This document shows positions 39,402 to 51,800 of a DNA stretch of 64,000 bases, in pieces (the stretch's first letter is position 1; each line of letters starts with the position of its first letter). The stretch spans positions 24,483 to 88,482 of the forward strand of contig CAJNOL010000901.1 in NCBI GenBank assembly GCA_905250125.1, given 5' to 3'. The notes beneath the pieces were generated by a model, which worked only from the letters and a program-made list of their open reading frames with translations, ran no database searches and had not been told where the DNA came from. The position numbers and the translations under genes are program-made. This DNA comes from Rotaria sordida (Eukaryota > Rotifera > Eurotatoria > Philodinida > Philodinidae).

Positions 39402-39710
39402 CTAGTGATCGGTTTTATTCTGACTATTTCTTCGTTTTTCTGTTTTCCATAAACGTTTGTTTGATCGGTAGTTAGGCTTGAAATGTCTGCTGTGAAAAAG
39501 TTTATGGCTAATGAAATTAAAGCCGCCATCATCAGTATAGCTTTTGCTCATAGAATCAAGCTCTATTTCATCTTCATTAGAATATTTATTTGAGATCTGA
39601 AGTTTATCCAGATCATCTACTGATTCATCATAGTCGAAATTAAAGCCACTCTCGTTGCTGTTTTCATTGGTGCAGGAATCATGTGAGTCGTCGTTTTTAA
39701 AGGATTTCAT
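39402..39710 (-). CDS. Hypothetical antisense ORF inside an intron
   Basis: 102 codons, ATG to TAG, with an in-frame stop just upstream of the ATG. The first two thirds are acidic and Ser/Asn/Asp-rich with a repeated GFNF motif (ESGFNFDYDES, DGGFNF). The C-terminal third is basic (KPNYRSNKRLWKTEKRRN). Composition is coding-like and richer than that of nearby chance frames. No family, signal peptide or membrane segment is recognised. It lies on the opposite strand within the 3.7-kb intron 1 of the JmjC/RRM gene. It could be a small single-exon gene, a retrocopy piece or chance. Confidence 0.35.
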   Translation of the reverse strand: MKSFKNDDSHDSCTNENSNESGFNFDYDESVDDLDKLQISNKYSNEDEIELDSMSKSYTDDGGFNFISHKLFHSRHFKPNYRSNKRLWKTEKRRNSQNKTDH

Positions 39711-41037
39711 CAGTTAAGTTTCAGTTATGAACAGAATAGACAAATGAAATATACAAGTAGTTTAACTTCTTTTCAACAACCTCTATGCATGCTAGAGCTA
39801 TAGTGAGTCAACATCTTACTGAACATTCTCGTAAAATCACGTGTCAGAGGAAAAGAGAAAAACTATGACATATTGTACAATCGCAGAAAAAAAAGTGAAT
39901 ATCTGAGAAGGAAATATACAGCATTAACAAACTATATGTATACCATAGCAGTTCCAGCGTCCCATGACCTCTACGTATAAGAAGTTTTAATACATAAGCG
40001 TAAATGAGATATTTTTCTGACCGAGACAATAGGTCATACAACACTTGTGCTATCGTCTTGAAAGGATTAAATTATGTTGTAAGAAGTTGCAGATCTGGTT
40101 TTAAGTTGTTTTCCAATCTTTTATCATTTTTTCTAACGGAAGCCACAATCGATGTGTTACAGTAATATGCTAATTTCGGTTGTTTTTATACAAATCTAGG
40201 ATCTCTTCTGTGCATTCTTTATAGACACAAAGAGAAAAAAAGCATTTTTGATGGTGAAGATGTGTCTTTACGTCCTTTTTCACCTTTTAACAAATATGAC
40301 TGGAGCACGTAACGTTTACAGTGTTGTGTAAAAGATCATCGTAAATGATATCGTATTCCACCATATTTATATCGTTTACAGCCGTTTACTGATTGTTTTA
40401 TCCGATCTAGGTCATTTAGAATAAATGAATTACATGTTGAGTGGAAAAACAGTAACGAATTGAATGTCATACACTATTTTTATTCATTGCTGCACATATG
40501 CAATCTTATTAGTGTTTTTCGAATATTTCCAAGTTTGATCAAGTACAAATGAAAGCTATACTATTGGAAAAGAGGAGTTTTTATATACTAATTGGTGTGC
40601 TTATCACGTTCATACAACAGTAGGTGAGAACGAAGACCGTATCTATAGTAGACAAATACTCTTCCACTAGTGTCTGAAAATCTATGGCAAATTTTCTGTT
40701 ATACGTACTACTTATCAAAGATTTCGAATCGTTTCATTTCAGTTATCCAGTATCGAATGATGAAAACATTTGGAATAATCTTTGTGTGATCATACGGTGT
40801 GTGGTGAATAGAATTTTGAAGTAGTATTATCTTTTCGAAACAAAATCAGACAGATTGAACGAATAGACGATTCAAAATTTTTCGTCATCAACTTTGTCGA
40901 AGCTCAACTAGAGTCAAAGTGCAAACCCAGAACCATATGTTTGGACGGACTAGATGATCAGTTTAACTGAATTGATTTTCTGAATAGATTATTTCTTAAC
41001 TATGGGTTTTCTTTACACACATTAATTTTTCTTTTAG

Positions 41038-44000
41038 GTGAAATTGCCTCTACAATAAATATGGAACCTATTATACAACTACGTCCAGTTACGCCGATAT
41101 GTTATGAACTTTCTACTCCGCCGACTGTCTCGCTTGTTAATATGTGTGTTTCAAATAAAGATGGAAAAAACCATGAGGAGACGAATAGTCAGCAACAACT
41201 GGAAGTACACAAGTGAGTGGAAGTTATCTACATGAGTTAAGTCAAGAGAATTGGAGTGGAATGAATTAAGTCAACTTATGAGTTCCTTTCGGAAACAAAA
41301 ATTTTTTTCCTGAATATTCTGTATAAGAAGTATTACCAAAGCTTCTCATTTAATTCATCATTAAATAGTAAGCGTTGGAGAAAATCTTGTTTAATTTAAT
41401 CCTTTGAATACAAGCGACATGAATTCACATCTTGAGTTTTCATGCTCTGAATAACTTCCTACACATCCCTATTAACCAATCAATTGAATAATATGGTTGA
41501 ACCTTTTCGTCATAAGCTATTTTCGGTCATATTTTCATAATTTTCTTATTGCAACTAAAGTTAAGGATAATAATCTTGCAATGAATATTCGTTTTTCTAA
41601 TTTAGAAATTTTATTTTATTTTTTAAATAATCGCACCGACAAAGAGTTAATAAGAGAATTAGCCACTATTTGAAACTGTTAGAATTTAGTTTCCTCAATA
41701 ATATCATATTGAAATGGTTTAAAAGATCACAAATTTCGCTCACATTCTTTAGTCCAATGATTCGGATCTATTAGTTAGACAAAATTTCCGATTTCAAGAT
41801 CTAGCATATCGAATATTAAAAGAATATCGCAAACATTCACTTGACTGCTTGCCAAAATTACTTTAAATTTTCCTACTTTTAAGCGAATTAATTATACCGT
41901 GAATTCATTCATCATTGTCAAGCGAATCTTTTGAATGGGGAACTGTTGGTCGAATGATTATTCGTCGAATAGACTATTCGGCAAAAGTCGAATAATTATT
42001 GTTCCAATAGACTGTTCGTTAGAGAATTTTCGTCGAAGAATAATTAGTTGAAGGAAAATTAGTCGAAAGATATTTCGTCAAAGCATCTTCCGTCGACAGT
42101 CATTTGATCGAAAGCTATTTCATCGAAAATTCCTAAAATAGTAGCATTTACCATTCATTCTTTTACAGCCCGTATAGGTGTGGCACTAATATTACACGCT
42201 GTGTTGTACGACAAAAAAAAACAAAACCATAGCCGAGTTTTAAGTGGATTCCTCTTAGTATAGTTGCATTGTAAGTATACTTATGATGCACCTACACTCG
42301 TCTCGCAATTATAACCATGAACTGACTCTGTTATATCTTTCAAATTTTATAATATCATTCGTAAATTATTCTTCGACGAAAATTCTTCCACGAACAGTCC
42401 ATCTGACTAATAATCATTCGACACTCATTGAGTAGTCCAATTTTTTAGTATTCATACGAATAAAATCAATGTATTGAGAAGCATAAGACATGCTAATTTT
42501 TCCTTCAGTAATATTATTTCAATACATTTTGAGAAGGAGATTGTTTTTTCAGAGATGAGACGATAAGAATTACTGTAGTAAAAAAAAGTACACCGAAAAT
42601 CATCTCGATATAGAATAAAAGATAACAAATATAGAATGAATTATTTGTATGATATGTCAAAAAAAACAAACGATTGTTTGTTTTCATAGTAATCCACTAC
42701 GTATACTTTTCTCCAGCTGCATGCTCTTATCAAGTTCCAAAATTGCTTATAGACTTCTCTGAATGCTAACAAACATATTGTTTTGTCCAATTCTGTTGGT
42801 CATTGTAGAGAAAGGAAGCTTCAGAACAACACTAATGAGAACACACTTCTGACGGCATCGATTCAGTCAGTTTTCGATGAATGTATGATCGAACTTTCGA
42901 CTACACAAGAAGATCGATCTTATCAAACTATTATATCTACAGATTTTCGACATTATTCTACCAATAATAACAACATTGATGACCTGCATTCCTCATTCGA
43001 AGACTTGATGGACATAGTATCTTTTACTCCAACTAGTACTTTATCAACAGATTCTCAATTTGATGAACTGCTTAATAGAGCTGAGCAAAATCAAAGTCGA
43101 CAATTGGTAAGTAACTGCAGTAATCATCAGTATCGAAATATAATTCTACTGACGATGATATATAGATATTATGAATGGTAGGACGAGAGAGGGAGAAAAG
43201 TCATCAGTACGATGGCGTGTGAAGAAGATTACGACTATTGAACAGATGCTTCTGTCATTCATGTCAAAACTAAATCTTGAATCCAATTATTGATAATCTG
43301 ACATCTCTTAGTCGGATATTTAAGTATTCCCAGGAATAGATCGTCTTGAAAATGAGATTGTTTTAACACCCAAATGGTTGGATACTCAAATATCTAGAAA
43401 TGTTTGATCTTCAATAATAGAATAAAAATCGAAGATTTCACATTAATAAAATATTAAACGCAAGCCTTTATATACAAAATTATGAGATAAGTAATCGATG
43501 AAAAGGGTATTTATTATGTGTTCATCTTGCGTGACTTCTAAATGAAAGAAAATCGGAATGTTTTGATGAGCAAAAATTCAATTATCTATATTCTCTGTAT
43601 GGTTATTGGTCAGTGTGCTGAGAAATATTGTCCACTTAACGATCATTCAATAACATGTCTTTAAATATATTCAGGATCACTCGTCGACGATTCGAATGAA
43701 TAAAACAACAGCAAATATTCTCAACCAAAATTCTGTCAAGGGAAAAAAGTTCGATGAAACAATGAATCATGGTAAAACACTATTTGTATCAGGATTACGA
43801 AAAGATGTTAATAAAACTGATATACACCGTCACTTTATTGGATGTGTCAAAGTGATATTGAAACAGGGTCAAGGGGTATCGTGCTCAAAGTATTGTATAG
43901 AATATTTAATTACTATTAACGTATGATTAATATTCTCTTCTTAGGTATGCGTTTGTTTTACACAACACATCAGAAGAGGCTGAATGCAACCTTCTGCGAC

Positions 44001-46248
44001 CTATTAATTATATTCTTCTTGGTCCTGAATGCCATGTTGAGCGTGCTTATGATGGCTCTCATTCTTGCATGCAAAGTCAATATCTGGACGGAAAAACAGT
44101 TATTGTCAATAAAATACCAGAAAATGTTAGTGAAAATGATTTACGTCGTCTATTCGGTAACTGTCATTCATTGAAATATTATCCAGCACGTATTGTTGAC
44201 CGAATGACTACAGCAGCGAGAAGTACAAGAAGAAACAAAGTTTTATGGGGGTAAGAATAATAATCTCTGCTAAATTTCACAACACGAAGTCAGTTTTTTC
44301 TACTGCACAAACACCAACGCTTCATACCAAACAGTATTGGCATTGTGACATATCTACTCTTTGTTTTCAAGTCACGCGTCCTTCCAATAATAGAATATGT
44401 TTTTAATTATTCTTTGCCAGATCTTTGATTCAGTCAGCAGACCCAACACAAGTTAACTAGTTTTGTCTAGATTTTTGAGAAAAATTGAGGTTTGTTGTCG
44501 TTCGAAGGATTGCACCATGAATTTTTATAAAGTCATTTGCTTCGAGTGCTTCTTACAGCGTCGATTAACAGAAATAAATGTTTTCTTATAAGTAATGTTT
44601 TACAATTCGAGACGTTTGAACACTTGTTCAAGTTCGAATCTGTGATAAAAAGCTCAGTATTGCCTGAGAAGCAACAAGCTGCTATGCCAGGTACCTCCGT
44701 GAGAATAGCGCTTGATGAAATGAGTAAATAAGATAACTTGAAGGTGAATTAAGATTCAACAATTTAATGAACGAAATAAAGAAGTATGACAATAGAGTGA
44801 AGTGTATGTGTTGTAGATTGAAAAAGAACAATTAGAGAATAGTAATTGTGATTACAAGAGATAGAATGATCAAATCAAGTAACTAAGAGAAGATGAATGA
44901 TAACACATGAGATAAAAAAAGTACAACAAAATAGATAATGAAGATACAGAAATACATGAATGAATATACACACAAAGCGATGATGGATAGTACCACCACT
45001 CCCCTCCCCTTTCTTCTACGATAGAATAGAAACTCAGATGAGTGTGTTTTTCTCACAAGCTATAAGCTTGGAATTAGACTTGCATCAAGAGCAGCTTGTT
45101 TGTTAATGAACAAATATATACATGCTCTTTCACTTTTCATTGATTTATGCTTATTTTGGATAAAATAACCTTCTATGTTTCTCAAAGAATTCTAATCTCG
45201 TAGGTGAGTTCGTATTCGTTGGGAACAGAGTAGAAAAATTTCTTTCAACTATAACTATATGATGCTTGGAACGTACTGTAATTTATACAACTAATAGTAA
45301 CTACGTCATATAATATGTATGAGTAATTGCACTTCGATGAAACCAAAAAGCTAACGAGGGGACACACAAAACTGATAAATCGCTTTTGAGTCAGAGCTAT
45401 GTGCATCATGTAGATCCTAGTGAGCTATGAATACCCTGAAAAGAATTCGAGCCCATAGCTTATTACTGCTGAGATATTACATTGTTAGGGTATTTTTTCG
45501 CTCAATCCCGTGGTTTCCCTCAGGAACACCAGGAAAAGAGAGTTTCGAATTTCGATTTGAAACTTTGCATAGAAGCAGGTCTTAGTGAGAATAGTTTATT
45601 GTGAAAGTTTCAGCTTTTTCCATTGCTCTATTCTGAAAGAAAAACATTGGAATCTACTGTTGTATCATGGATGTGAACAACATGCTGTTTCCATAGCCAT
45701 ATCTTACAATAGGAATAACGAAAAGATCTGAAACTTTCACAATAAACTATTCTCACTTAGGCCTGTCTCTGTGCAAAGTTTCAAATCGAAATTCGAAACT
45801 CTCTTTTCCTGGTGTTCCTGAGGGAAATCACGGGATTGAGCGAAAAAATACCCTAAAAATGTAATATCTCAGCAGTAATAAGCTATGGGCTCGAATTCTT
45901 TTCAGGGTATTCATAGGTCACTAGGACCTACATGATGCACATAGCTCTGACTCAAAAGCGATTTATCAGTTCTGTGTGTTCCCTCGTACGCTAGAACAAC
46001 AATAATACGACATGCTAAAAGTTGAAGTTAATAGATATTAATTTAATTGAATATATCAAAATGCTTAGAAGAGATAACCTTAATTTAATATTATTCATTT
46101 TTATTTCAGATACGCTTTTCTCCGTTATACTGACCATCAACAAGTAGCTAATGTAATCGAACATTCTGATCAATATCAGATTAATGATCACCAATTAACT
46201 GTTTCCTTATGCAGCAATTCAAAGCGATCACATACAACGACAAAATAA
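41038..46248 (+). CDS. Two-RRM RNA-binding protein, exons 2-6 (likely continuous with the JmjC exon)
   Basis: Exons: 41038-41212, 42809-43106, 43675-43889, 43945-44250, 46110-46248 (TAA). All junctions are GT-AG and in phase. With 36391-37366 they make 2109 nt, exactly 702 codons plus stop. Exons 2-3 encode a Ser/Thr/Asn-rich linker. RRM1 lies at about residues 517-585 with RNP2 LFVSGL and RNP1 KYAFVLH split by a 55-bp intron (donor GTATTG). RRM2 lies at about 603-690 with RNP2 VIVNKI and RNP1 GYAFLRY split by a 1.86-kb intron. Twin RRMs of this kind bind single-stranded RNA. AATAAA at 46334 is a plausible poly-A signal. Introns 2 and 5 each hold a foldback element. Alternative: an internal ATG in exon 2 starts a separate RRM gene and the JmjC exon ends elsewhere. 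cDNA would decide. Confidence 0.7.
41949..42422. mobile_element. Foldback element built of TCGAA-rich short repeats, 474 bp
   Basis: The left end GTCGAATGATTATTCGTCG and the right end (reverse complement of GTCGAATGATTATTAGTC) are inverted. Similarity continues inward through GACTGTTCGT, GAATTTTCGTCGAAGAATAA. The left half also repeats a TCGAAxxATT-like word many times. It lies in intron 2 of the JmjC/RRM gene. Confidence 0.65.
45354..45987. mobile_element. Foldback element, 634 bp, in intron 5 of the JmjC/RRM gene
   Basis: Left arm 45354 to about 45626 (ACGAGGGGACACACA, CTGATAAATCGCTTTTGAGT) and right arm about 45727-45987 are near-perfect reverse complements around a spacer of about 100 bp. 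It accounts for about a third of the 1.86-kb intron. No coding capacity. Confidence 0.85.
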
Positions 46249-46771
46249 CTTTTCGCTTGTCACTTTTATATACTCTTCTAACAGTTGAAACAGACCTTTG
46301 CTTTACTAGAACATGTCGTCTTAAATTTAATGTAATAAAAATCATATTAGTGTTGCCGTTAATAGAGAAAAATTTGAAATTCATATTATCTTTTCTATCT
46401 AGGAGAGATTAATATCGAAAACTACGACCATAGTACTTTTAGGACTTAATGAATTATCTAAAAGAATTTTTCATGATATAGGAGAGATATATTTTATACT
46501 GTTCAAATCTTTTTTACTTACTTTTTTCTTTTTCTTACCGTTTACTATTGTATTTTTTTTAATGGAACGTACATGTTTTTTGAACAAAAAGTAGTGAGTA
46601 TAAGTTTCAATTTGACCTTTTTCAATTCATTCTAAGTCTAGTACCCTTGATTCAAAGTCAATAGATATGTCCTTCACTTACCATTGTGAGCAGACGATAT
46701 CTTATTAGCATGAAGGAGTATTAGGTAATAAAGAAAATACTGATCAGTATATTGTAGAATTTTCTGAAAGC
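46249..46771. other. 3' UTR and intergenic spacer
   Basis: Follows the RRM gene and precedes the 2-kb foldback. No gene is seen. If the decayed gene at 48853 once began here, no exon is recognisable now. Confidence 0.5.
46334..46339 (+). terminator. Polyadenylation signal candidate
   Basis: AATAAA lies 86 bp after the stop of the RRM-encoding last exon. Position is the only evidence. Confidence 0.35.
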
Positions 46772-48851
46772 ATGGGTGAATCCATGGGAAACGTACCACT
46801 TTATATATGACTTCCTCAGAATTGGCTGAAGCTTTCAGCATTTGTAGAGCTCGATGAGCTGATCATTCTGGTAATAAATTGTTATGAGTTTGATTATAGA
46901 TTAGGGTTGAAATATGCAAAATACAGTTTTCAAAAATTCGAGAAAATCATGGTCAAAGTGAAAAGTTCTAAATGTTGCGAGAACGTTTTCTCTTTTATTT
47001 TAAGATTAAAATGAAATATCCTATACATATTCAGATAGCCCGCGCTCAGCTCTATCGAACCATATATGAACCAAGACGTTTCCATTTCCTAAGGAAAATG
47101 TTTAATGGGACCACAATAAGTTCACTGCTGCACAAAGTTTCTCCCCTAATAAAAAATCTCTTCCGAACTTGGGTGAATTGTGGTCGAGTAGATTTTGTAG
47201 AGCGTCGCTTGTTCTATCTTGTGGTATATAGAGCTTTGCAGCCGGTTTCCATTTTTGCTCGTTAGAAGGTCAAAACGTTTATCTACTACTGTTTTCTGAA
47301 GATTTCAGTTCATATTTCTGAACCTTTCAAAGGAAAGACTCAATAAATTAGTTTGAAAATTTAAATTCAGAGAAATTGCAAACATTAGAATAAAAATCAT
47401 AAAAAACTTTATTAACTATTGTCTTGTCTTTCATATCATCCTACAATAGTAAAGCGTCACAAGTCTTGTTTGAACTCTTGATTGTTCAAATTTATCGCTT
47501 TCAATAGAAAATACAGTTATACTGTATTGAGATAACATAGGTATCTCAAAGAACTACTTACCCATTTCGAAAGATTTCATTCACCTTCATCTCAACAATG
47601 TAACTTCGATTTTTTTCGAACAGTCGAATGCCGTCGTACATCAGAATCTACTACAAGTCAAATCCACCACTTATAATTGATCTCTTCCTCATGGCTTCTA
47701 CTTTTTCATTCTGTTCCAAATATGTTTGAAAAGAAGTTCATATTCATTTTCATAGAATACATTCCGTTAAAGCTAGTATATTGAAGTAAAATCATTAAAC
47801 ACGAATCGATTTATTTTCTGTGAAGTACGTTAGATTTAAGGGTTGCTCTCAAGTCCTTTTCTTTTAGCATCAACAAACAACAATGACAAACAAGAATAGT
47901 AGTATTAAAGCAAATAAATATATTGATCTCATGTCAATATTGATATTACTCATAGAGCACTAATATTACAATGTAATATTGTTTGTTTTTTCATATATCA
48001 CTGTTCGAAAGCATTCGAGTTACATTGTTGAAATGAAGGTGAACAAAATCTTTCGAAATCGATCAGTAATCTTTTGAGATACCTATGTTATCTCAATATG
48101 GTGTAACTGTAATTCCTATAGAAAGTGATAAATTTGAACAATCGAGAGTTCAAACGTGACTTGTGACATTTTACTATTGTAGGATGATATGAAAGACAAG
48201 ACAATGTCAATAAAATTGTTTTGTGATTCCTATTCTAATAATTGAGATTCCTCTGAGTTTAAAGTTTCAGCTTAGTTTATTGAATTTTTGTTTTAAAAAA
48301 TCCAGAAATATGAACTGAAACCTTCAGAAAACAATAGTACATAAACATTTTGACTCTCTAATGCGCGAAAATGGAAACCGGCTGCAAAGCTCTATATACT
48401 ACAAGATAAAGCGTTCGATGCTCTACAAAACCTACTAGACCACAATTTACCCAAATTCGGAAGAGATTTTTTATTAGGAGAGAAACTTTGTGTAGCAGTG
48501 AAGTTATTATAGTCCCATTAAAAATTTTTCTTAGGAAATTGAAACGTCTTGGTTCATATATGGTTCGATAGAACTGAGCGCGGGCTATCAGAATATGTAT
48601 AGGATGTTTCATTTTAATCTTAAAATAAAAGAGAAAACGTTCTCGCAAAAATCAGAACTTTTCACTTTGGCCATGATTTTCTCGAATTTTTGAAAACTGT
48701 ATTTTGCATATTTCAACCCTAATCCATAATCAAACTCATAAGAATTTATTACCAAAATGATCAGCTCATCGAGCTCTACAGACTCTGAAAATTTCAGCCA
48801 ATTCTGAGAAAGTCGATGTAAACGTGGTACGTTTCCCATGGATTCACCCAT
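46772..48851. mobile_element. Large foldback element, 2080 bp, with mirrored open frames in both arms
   Basis: The arms 46772-47623 and 48000-48851 (852 bp each) are inverted copies with scattered differences, spacer 376 bp. Outer ends: ATGGGTGAATCCATGGGAAA. Each arm keeps an inward-directed open frame of 97 (46972-47265, plus) or 96 (48358-48648, minus) codons with corresponding sequence (for example FLFYFKIKMK, IYEPRRF, LQPVSIFA). No known domain is recognised. No target duplication is evident. It ends immediately where the decaying gene at 48853 begins, so it probably inserted into that gene or its upstream region. Confidence 0.85.
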
Positions 48852-48852
48852 T

Positions 48853-51800
48853 CCAGTTTGTCATTTATTCAATGATATTCGAATTGAAAGAGGAATGAAA
48901 TGACGTGTTTCGACTCATATGCTTCAATGTCGAGTTATTCAAGGAAAAGAACAATATCAATTAATTCCGGCTTCACAACAAATCGATTATAGTACAGATA
49001 TTTTGTTCTCAAAATTAAATAGATTTTTAAATAAAATCATTTTTGATTTCTAGATAATATTAATTGTCAAAATAGTCAAATATTTGATTTTAATGAAATA
49101 CACAATAACAACACCTCATCTTCATCACAATTGCCACTTCTTTTAATGAAAAATATCTCGTTACCCATTTCAAAATCTCTTCTTCAAAATCCAACTTCAT
49201 TATGTAAACCACATCAAACTATAGAATATAGCAATACTGCTAATTTTCAAAATGATAATGATCAACAAAATATTGGTCCTCTTGACCAAGAACTGTTCAA
49301 TTTTGAACAAGACATTTTAAAAGATAATAACTATTCATCGATTGTTTTTGATTTGAAGAAAATTCGTAATTCATCTAATGATACATCATCGGTTCTATGT
49401 ACACCTGGTATGTTTGTTTTGAAATCATTTTCATCTAGCCTTTTAAAACATTTATGTAATTTTTAGTTCATTTATCAATTATAACAGATTATCAATTGCG
49501 CGAACCGATTCTAGACAAGATTAATCCAGAGAAACAAACAGAAAAAGTTCAAGAAACAAGTCAGAAAAATTTTTGCTCATATGACTAAAAGATTTTTATT
49601 CATATTTAGATCAACTTCAATCGATTATTCAAATGACTGAATCATATTGCGATACAGATAAGAATTTACAAACGACACAAGTGATATCGAGCGGTATGTC
49701 AAACTAGTTACGAAACATCTATTGATAAAAAATCTTTGAATCAATTATAGATCTTATTGAAAATAACAGTACCTCTTTCAAACGTCCATTACAAGAAGAA
49801 CTTGTTCACAAAAAAAACGATTGAGAAATAATGAAACTACAAGTGAACAATCAATAATGCCATCTTCAAATTTAAAAACATGTTGCACTCTATCGCTACA
49901 TGATTCACCGATTTTAACTGAATCAGTTATTACCATCGGTATGTTTTGCTCAATTAAATTGACATAAAAAAAATCCTGAATGCAAATCAAATAAATGTTG
50001 ATAACATTTATAATATTGGTCACTATTGTATACCATATTGTTTATAAATTCACTAGGCTATATAACATAAAACACCGAGATGAATCAGATTTTATCTTTG
50101 CTAGAAGTAAATACTAGACAGGATACATGAGTATAGATAAATGTAAAAGCAACATTCACTTTTTCGTTTATCTTTCGCTCGTGAAACTATATACTAATTG
50201 TTCTAGTTATTAGTTCGTTGAGATTATGTTTCTGACTGAACACATGTCTTTCAGAAAATAAAATTGCTAGAGTTTGTATCACGAAGATACGTGGTGTCTA
50301 GCTAAATGAAAATTTCGAACAAGAAAATCGTGTATTTTGCACTTGAGAATGAACAAATATCCTTTAGAGAAGAAAAAGAAATGAAACAACTAGAATGCTG
50401 AAATGATTTCATTTTTCCAGTAGAGTTTTTCTAACTTTGATAGAATCATTCTATTCACGTAAGATGTGTTGTCAATGAATTATTTAATTGTCATATCATT
50501 CCAACGTTTTAAATTAGAACAAAGTCATGTCTAATCAAACTATATTTTATTTTTATTTTAGATGATCCTCATAATACGGAAGAAGTTGCTGATGAATATA
50601 ATTCAATGGAAATCGATACAGATTTAAATCGAGTTGATTCTACTACATTTCTATCATCAACTACTGGTAACACCTCAAATGTCAACATCGATGATATTCC
50701 TGGTATTTCGTCGTTTCTAAACACATTGATGGAACATGCGGATCATATATCGAATTCAAGCACATCTGAACATGGTATGTTAGTAGTCATTTTAATTTGT
50801 GTTTGTTCAAAGAGTACGAAGGAGAGACAGGTATCTCATTTTTTTTATTAGTTACAATAGCTGAGTAGCAGAATACATTTGATAGAAGAATACCAATTTA
50901 TCAATTGTTCCTATTTTATATGTTAATACATTGTTTTTTATGCAGTTTCTTTTCCACATAGTAATTGCAGGATAAAGTAGTTTGTCAATCATTTATTTAC
51001 TTTAAACAAAAAAGTTTACGGTGAAGCCTTCAACCTCTTTCAAAAGATCATTTTCAACACTAAAATGATATGACAGAAATTTACAGATAGTATATCAAGC
51101 AGTTTTTTTTCTTTTCTCTTTTCTCTTTTCGTTGTGTTCTGAATATTGTACTACGACAACTTAATTTCTCCCCTTCGTAGTACAATGTCCAAGACAGAAC
51201 GAAAAGAGAACAGGAAAAACAATTATTTTGTATACTATCTGTAAATTGCTATCATATTATTTTAGTGTTGACAATGACCTTTTGAAAGAGGTTGAAAGTT
51301 CTACTGTTTATCTTTTTATTTAAAATAAATAAATGATTGATGGACTACTTTATTTTGCAATTAGTTTATTCAATTACATTTCATCAAACAACATTAGTAT
51401 TTTCTACATATTCTAAAAAGCAATAACCAGTATAATTCTTGTAGAAAAATATGGATAATTACTAAAAAAGAAGAACTAAAAAGATGAGAGAATAATAGAA
51501 ATAGTGGAAATATGTCTTATAAGATGATTTAGTGCTGAGAAATCGTGACATATATAAAGTTTTAATAATTTGTTTCTGTTTATGATAGGTGTACACAGAG
51601 ACACCGACGCTAGTATATCATTTCTTGATACAACAACATCAACTTCAGGTTCTACTATTGCTATTAAATCTAAATTAGATCGGCAAAATAAACACCTCGA
51701 TATTGGTAAATCATTAATTTCCAGTGAAGTACATGAAGGTGATTGTAAGTTATTTCACCATCATATACATTATCAGTATTGATACTCATTAAATCTTGTT

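Noticed and set aside
44537..44731. 64-codon frame within intron 5 of the RRM gene
   Set aside because: It lies between well-supported exons that join in phase without it, and has no RRM or other motif.
48853..48990. SP-RING/MIZ zinc finger in the first readable exon of the decayed gene
   Set aside because: The Cys/His order (CHLF...THMLQC) is only reminiscent; spacing differs from PIAS-type fingers and one position is a stop codon, so the family name is not justified.
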